This document shows, piece after piece, positions 60,298 through 64,000 of a stretch of 64,000 nt of DNA. The stretch is from positions 1 through 64,000 of the forward strand of contig JAFTPE010000010.1 of assembly GCA_017463425.1 (NCBI GenBank), in the 5' to 3' direction. Numbering within the stretch: position 1 is the stretch's first letter; each line of letters starts with the position of its first letter. Under the pieces are notes generated by a model, which ran no database searches, had not been told where the DNA came from, and saw only the letters and a program-made list of their open reading frames with translations. The translations under genes were made by a program, and so were the position numbers. This DNA is from Clostridia bacterium (GTDB lineage Bacteria; Bacillota; Clostridia; Christensenellales; Borkfalkiaceae).

Positions 60298-61680
60298 TTA
60301 TTTTCTCGTGCCTATTTGTTCTTGCCTTCTCAACTTTTCCCCGCGCAACTCTTGCCAAGCCGGATTCCAACGCCCACGCGCGTATATAATAAGGGTATAT
60401 ACCGTTTCCGTAACCCACGACAACACCCAAGCCAAATAAAAGCCGCGCATCTGCATACTCGGCATCAACGCAAACGAATACGCGAAACGGGAAACCGCGC
60501 CAAGACAGGTGGTGGAAAACAGCGCTGCGGTAGCTTTCGTGCCTCGATACAACCCGTGAAAGAGGTTGCATAGCAAATCGATATACAAAAACGGCACGTA
60601 TTCTCGCGCGAACATATACGCGTATTCTTTGGTCAATAAATCGGCGTCCGCTTTTAAAAAGATATTACAAATCGGCTCGGCAAAAAATACGCACGCTAAG
60701 ATGAACGGCGTGGTAAACGCAACGTTTTGTATCAGCCCCGTCAAAATCCCTTTTTTGATTTTTCCGTACTCTTTTTTTCCCACGCATTGCGCCGCATAAC
60801 AACTGATGCACCGCGCGGAATTGTGATAGACGGCGGTGTTAATGCTATACACCTGCGAAACGACGGAATAACTCGCCGAGCCAGACGGACCTAACCCGTT
60901 GACAAGAGGCGAAATACCAAGAGAAAAGAAATACATCACGCCCTGTTGTAGCATATTCGGGAGCGCATACGGCAACGATTTTTTAATGGGATAAAAGCTG
61001 AAAATTTTGCCCTGTTTCTCCGCCCCCATTTCTTTAAGACATTTTTGGAATTTGAACACGTAACAAATATCCACCGCGACCGCGGCAAACACCGTGGACA
61101 GCGCAATCCCTTTGATTCCCCATTTCAGAACGGTTATCGACAGCACGTTTCCGCTTATATTCAAAACGGCAGACAACACGGACATAATAAAGGGAAATCC
61201 GCTAATTCCAAACGCATTCATAATATATACACCCGCGGAATTTAGTATAAGAAACAGTTTACCTGCCATAATAATTGAAAAATAAGCAAACGCCACGTCC
61301 CAAAGACTCTCGTCCACCTTTAACAGACGAAAGATCGGTTTGTGAAACACAATGCTTAACAGGCTTATCATAATGCAAACCGCCAACATGATAACAACGT
61401 TACTGTATACCGATTCACGAATTTTATCGTATTTTTTCGCGCTGAACAAACCGCCCAAATACACGGAAAATCCCACACCATAGCCCCAAAATACCGAATT
61501 GACAAACGTGTTTAACGGCCCAACTGCCCCCATTGCCGCCAACGCGTGTTCCCCCAAAAACCGCCCTGCAATCGCCGTGTCGATTACCGAGTACGTCTGC
61601 GTCAACAGCCCCGACAGCACCAAAGGCAACCCAAACAAGAAAAAAGTTTTGTAAATATTGCCCTTTGTCAAATCTTTCAT
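60298..61680 (-). CDS. MATE-family multidrug/cation exporter
   Basis: 460 aa, twelve TM helices in two halves. FGLPLVLSGLLTQTYSVIDTAIAG and FVNSVFWGYGVGFSVYLGGL are the N-lobe signatures (LPxxxxxxxxxxxxxxDTxxxG), and YALPNMLQQGVMYFFSLGIS is the C-lobe equivalent. Na+- or H+-coupled export of cationic drugs or metabolites. Its promoter lies divergent to a DeoR gene, and its -35 overlaps one of two direct-repeat operator-like sites, so DeoR control is likely. Confidence 0.92.
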   Translation of the reverse strand: MKDLTKGNIYKTFFLFGLPLVLSGLLTQTYSVIDTAIAGRFLGEHALAAMGAVGPLNTFVNSVFWGYGVGFSVYLGGLFSAKKYDKIRESVYSNVVIMLAVCIMISLLSIVFHKPIFRLLKVDESLWDVAFAYFSIIMAGKLFLILNSAGVYIMNAFGISGFPFIMSVLSAVLNISGNVLSITVLKWGIKGIALSTVFAAVAVDICYVFKFQKCLKEMGAEKQGKIFSFYPIKKSLPYALPNMLQQGVMYFFSLGISPLVNGLGPSGSASYSVVSQVYSINTAVYHNSARCISCYAAQCVGKKEYGKIKKGILTGLIQNVAFTTPFILACVFFAEPICNIFLKADADLLTKEYAYMFAREYVPFLYIDLLCNLFHGLYRGTKATAALFSTTCLGAVSRFAYSFALMPSMQMRGFYLAWVLSWVTETVYTLIIYARGRWNPAWQELRGEKLRRQEQIGTRK

Positions 61681-61715
61681 CTTTCAACCTCTTGACTTTT
61701 TTTCACTTTATATTT

Positions 61716-61744
61716 ATAATATAGGAAAAAATAAACTTTGTCAA
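61716..61744 (-). promoter_or_regulatory. MATE gene promoter
   Basis: Minus strand TTGACA (61739-61744), 17 nt, TATTAT (61716-61721). The -35 overlaps the operator-like repeat at 61741-61753. Confidence 0.7.
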
Positions 61745-61793
61745 CAGTTCTCAATATACGTTTATTTTTATTATAATTTCTCAACAATTCTCA
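61741..61793 (+). promoter_or_regulatory. Direct-repeat operator candidate and DeoR promoter
   Basis: TCAACAGTTCTCA (61741-61753) and TCAACAATTCTCA (61781-61793) are direct repeats 40 nt apart. TATAAT (61772-61777) of the rightward DeoR gene lies between them. Two sites in this arrangement fit DeoR-type cooperative repression of both divergent genes. Confidence 0.6.
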
Positions 61794-61808
61794 TAAATGG
61801 AGGGGAAA

Positions 61809-62564
61809 ATGTATCAACAAGAACGTTTAAACCGCATTATGCAAATCATTCGACAAAACGGATACGTAACGGTAAAATATTTAACGTCCACCCTGCATTA
61901 CAGCAATGCGACCATCAATCGTGATTTAAATATTTTGGCGGGACAAAAACTCGTTCACCGCACGTACGGGGGCGTGGAATGGATCGAGCAAAAAGGCGTT
62001 CCCCTGCCTTTCCGCTATCATAAAATGCGCGCGGAAAAATTGCGAATTGCAAAAGAGGCTGCAAAATTCGTTCACGACGGCGACACCATTTTTATCGACG
62101 CCAGCACGCAAACCGAGCTTATGGCTGGATTTTTGACGGACAGAAAAAATTTAACGGTGATTACCAATAACGTCGCTATCGTAACGAGACTGAGCGAATA
62201 CAATATAAACGTAGTGTGCTTGGGCGGAAAAGTGGTAGAACCGCCTTATATGTTAGACGGGACGGAAACGGCGGAAAACGCCGCAACTTATCAAGCGGAC
62301 AAATTGTTCTTTTCCACGTACGGCTTTAACGACACAGGTGAAATCGGAATCGGCGAAACGACTTATTTCGCCTTACATAAAGTGATGCTCCGCAATGCAA
62401 AAAAAGCCTATTTCCTTGCCGACCACGATAAATTGTCTACACCTGAAAAACGGTTCTCTCGGGTGCTTTGCTCCTTTGAGAAAGTAGACGCGGTTATCAG
62501 CGACCATTCGTTTAACGAAGCCACCAAGGCGGTTTATCCTGACACTACGTTCGTCAAAGTGTAA
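61809..62564 (+). CDS. DeoR-family transcriptional regulator
   Basis: 251 aa. Start at ATG 61809, with GGAGGGG 5 nt upstream; the ATG at 61797 lies upstream of that site. Winged HTH (RLNRIMQIIRQNGYVTVKYL, recognition helix NATINRDLNIL) and a DeoR sensor domain (VHDGDTIFIDASTQTELMAG, VVCLGGKV, KAYFLADHDKL). DeoR proteins normally sense sugar phosphates. The divergent partner is a MATE exporter, an unusual target for this family. Confidence 0.92.
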   Translation: MYQQERLNRIMQIIRQNGYVTVKYLTSTLHYSNATINRDLNILAGQKLVHRTYGGVEWIEQKGVPLPFRYHKMRAEKLRIAKEAAKFVHDGDTIFIDASTQTELMAGFLTDRKNLTVITNNVAIVTRLSEYNINVVCLGGKVVEPPYMLDGTETAENAATYQADKLFFSTYGFNDTGEIGIGETTYFALHKVMLRNAKKAYFLADHDKLSTPEKRFSRVLCSFEKVDAVISDHSFNEATKAVYPDTTFVKV

Positions 62565-62570
62565 CACCCC

Positions 62571-62589
62571 ACCCAGGTATGCGTTCAAA
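62571..62589 (+). repeat. Dispersed GGTATGCGTT motif, tandem copy 1
   Basis: ACCCAGGTATGCGTTCAAA, 6 nt after the DeoR stop. Forms a direct tandem pair with the copy at 62597. Confidence 0.8.
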
Positions 62590-62596
62590 TAAAACG

Positions 62597-62620
62597 AAGA
62601 CACCAGGTACGCATTGAAAA
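62597..62620 (+). repeat. Dispersed motif, tandem copy 2
   Basis: AAGACACCAGGTACGCATTG then AAAA; carries the CACCAGG core of the 60270 copy and the GGTACGCATTGAAA end. Confidence 0.75.
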
Positions 62621-62660
62621 TTTTTGGAAAATGCGATAAGTAGGAAAGAATTAAAAAAAA

Positions 62661-62693
62661 ACACTTTACAAAATGAAAGTAAAGTGTTATAAT
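62661..62693 (+). promoter_or_regulatory. Promoter of the Wzz-like gene with operator-like inverted repeat
   Basis: TTTACA (62665-62670), 17 nt, TATAAT (62688-62693). ACACTTTAC (62661-62669) and GTAAAGTGT (62679-62687) are perfect 9-bp arms spanning the -35 and spacer. Confidence 0.7.
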
Positions 62694-62726
62694 ATATAGA
62701 CAATAATATTATAAGGAAGAAGATTC

Positions 62727-64000
62727 ATGGAAGAAACTGTAAAGACCGAAGAAGGCATCAGCCTTATCGATCTGGTAAAATTGCTGTTAAGTAAAATCAA
62801 ATTATTGATTGTACTCACGTTGGTAGGCGCTATTATCGGTGGCGCGTTCGGGTTCATTACGACGTACGGACAAGATTACTACGGCACGTTGGTTCGGTTT
62901 TACATCAACCCCAAACGTTCGGAATCCGTTACGGAAAACACTAGCCAATACGGCGTTTACGGTGCGTACGGCAAACACGTTATGGACAATATGACAAAAT
63001 TGCTCAGTTCGGAAAGTTTTGCCGAACGTTTGTTGGTAGAAGAAAACGGTTTGCCCAAAGAAGGCATCAACAGCGCAATCGACGAAAAACGCGTCGTTGC
63101 CCTCGCCGCAATCAACGTTGTGGACGGCGTACGCTCTGAAAAAGAGGCATGGGAAGAAGCCATTTTGGACATTGCCGAACAAATCAAAGACCTTAACGAG
63201 GACATTACCGAAGCTAAGAAAGACGAGTCGTTTTTTGAAAAACGTCTTAGCGAAGCTCAAAACGAATACGCGAGTTTTATCACCGCAATAGGCAACGCGG
63301 ATTCCGCCGAGGCAAAGGCATTGCAAAAGGCAGTTGCCGACGCAAAAGCCAAGCGCGATATAGCCGCAGACACTCGCACGCAGTTGGAAGAAGAACTCAA
63401 TACGCAAAAAGAGTATTTGGAAACGGCAAACGAAACCTTAGAAACCATACAGGAAAATTTGGCGGAAAAAATGGAAATTGCTAACGAGGCGATAGAAGCA
63501 ACGTTGGTGGAATGGAGAAAGACCCCCTCTTATGAGAAAGGCATTACCGCTATTCAAAGCGCGGTTCGATATTCCTATCTCGAAGAAGGTGAAGAATTGG
63601 AAAACGCCAACGACTTGGCGCGCAGTTTCATTCGTGTCAATATCTCCGTATTGCAAAACCAAGAATTTGCGGAAAAGCTGTTAAATCTCATCATTGAAAC
63701 CGTTCCCGAATTCGTAAAAGAGAACATGGCTGTTCCTAGCGGTTACGAAGGGACGAATTGCGAACCGTCTACCCGTATCCATAAAATCAAACTGCTCAAC
63801 CCCAACTATTCTATGTCGCAAACGGTGAAATACGCCGCTTTGATGGCAGTTTTAACCCTTATCATAGCGTGCGTAGCCGTCATTTTGATTGACCGTTCGG
63901 ACAAGCGTCTTCGCGACCATGAAACGATTACCCGTCTGTTTGATTTGCCCGTGTTGGGAATCGTGCCTTCTATAAAAATGAAAACAAACGCAACGAAAAA
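62727..64000 (+). CDS. Wzz/CpsC-type polysaccharide co-polymerase, cut by window edge
   Basis: ATG 62727 with AAGGA upstream, open to the window end (about 424 codons seen). Cytoplasmic start MEETVKTEEGISLIDLVKLL, TM1 (LLIVLTLVGAIIGGAFGFIT), then a ~330-residue extracytoplasmic helical coiled-coil region. Near residue 370 comes TM2 (YAALMAVLTLIIACVAVILI), then the cytoplasmic end. DRSDKRLRDHETITRLF and LPVLGIVPS after TM2 match CpsC/CapA-type chain-length regulators that pair with a BY-kinase. It probably opens a surface polysaccharide locus that continues rightward. Confidence 0.88.
   Translation, partial: MEETVKTEEGISLIDLVKLLLSKIKLLIVLTLVGAIIGGAFGFITTYGQDYYGTLVRFYINPKRSESVTENTSQYGVYGAYGKHVMDNMTKLLSSESFAERLLVEENGLPKEGINSAIDEKRVVALAAINVVDGVRSEKEAWEEAILDIAEQIKDLNEDITEAKKDESFFEKRLSEAQNEYASFITAIGNADSAEAKALQKAVADAKAKRDIAADTRTQLEEELNTQKEYLETANETLETIQENLAEKMEIANEAIEATLVEWRKTPSYEKGITAIQSAVRYSYLEEGEELENANDLARSFIRVNISVLQNQEFAEKLLNLIIETVPEFVKENMAVPSGYEGTNCEPSTRIHKIKLLNPNYSMSQTVKYAALMAVLTLIIACVAVILIDRSDKRLRDHETITRLFDLPVLGIVPSIKMKTNATK

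Overview
The window reads as a chromosomal segment of an endospore-forming, low-to-mid-GC Firmicute. The evidence is spoIIR, sleB-ypeB, spoIVFA-spoIVFB, a YabM/SpoVB-like flippase beside mazG, canonical TTGACA-N17-TATAAT promoters and GGAGG ribosome binding sites. An uncultured Clostridia lineage is my inference; nothing in the window fixes the genus. No rRNA, tRNA, CRISPR array, prophage module or transposase gene was seen.

Layout. 1-6.4 kb: edge of an unknown minus-strand gene with a structured leader, the gyrB-gyrA operon, and a pair of small Xre regulators facing a strong promoter that appears to drive a ~100-nt structured RNA. 6.4-14.9 kb: a long minus-strand run with dus, mazG, a MurJ/SpoVB-type flippase, a CmpB-like membrane protein, the germination pair ypeB/sleB, spoIIR and trmL. 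15-22.3 kb: rubrerythrin with two tiny genes, repeat-rich DNA, an acidic zinc-ribbon protein, a large surface lipoprotein, four small envelope proteins, and rplM-rpsI. 22.3-31.5 kb: PHP phosphatase, SH3-NlpC/P60 lipoprotein, comFC, DUF368 (PopT-type) transporter, VanZ-like protein, ECF S-component and a GT2 glycosyltransferase. 31.6-43.1 kb: proBAC, a lipoprotein, a HAD phosphatase, a short alaS, an AEC transporter, and cysE-cysS behind a cysteine-type T-box. 43.4-52.5 kb: DeoR regulator, an Orn/Lys-type decarboxylase-tmk-mntP operon, greA-lysS with an attenuator-like leader, and alaR-alaT. 52.7-64 kb: sporulation-type polysaccharide deacetylase, OB-fold protein, Cas4-like nuclease, an ECF sigma/membrane protein/Xre trio, spoIVFAB, rng, a MATE exporter divergent from a second DeoR regulator, and the start of a Wzz-type gene that probably opens a surface polysaccharide locus.

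Most gene pairs have familiar Firmicute partners (gyrB-gyrA, rplM-rpsI, cysE-cysS, proBA, greA-lysS, sleB-ypeB, spoIVFA-B, alaR-alaT, yaaO-tmk). The most unusual signal is not a gene. A short dispersed motif, roughly GGGCAGGTATGCGTTGAA, occurs about 17 times in both orientations. It lies between genes, at gene starts, and inside at least seven coding regions, where it is read in three forward frames plus one antisense frame and falls in linkers. Other notable points are the Xre-linked structured RNA, several promoters whose -35/-10 spacer holds a near-perfect palindrome, a probably leaderless vanZ-like mRNA, two families of long-hairpin intergenic repeats and one of short palindromes, and an AlaRS that lacks its C-terminal domain.
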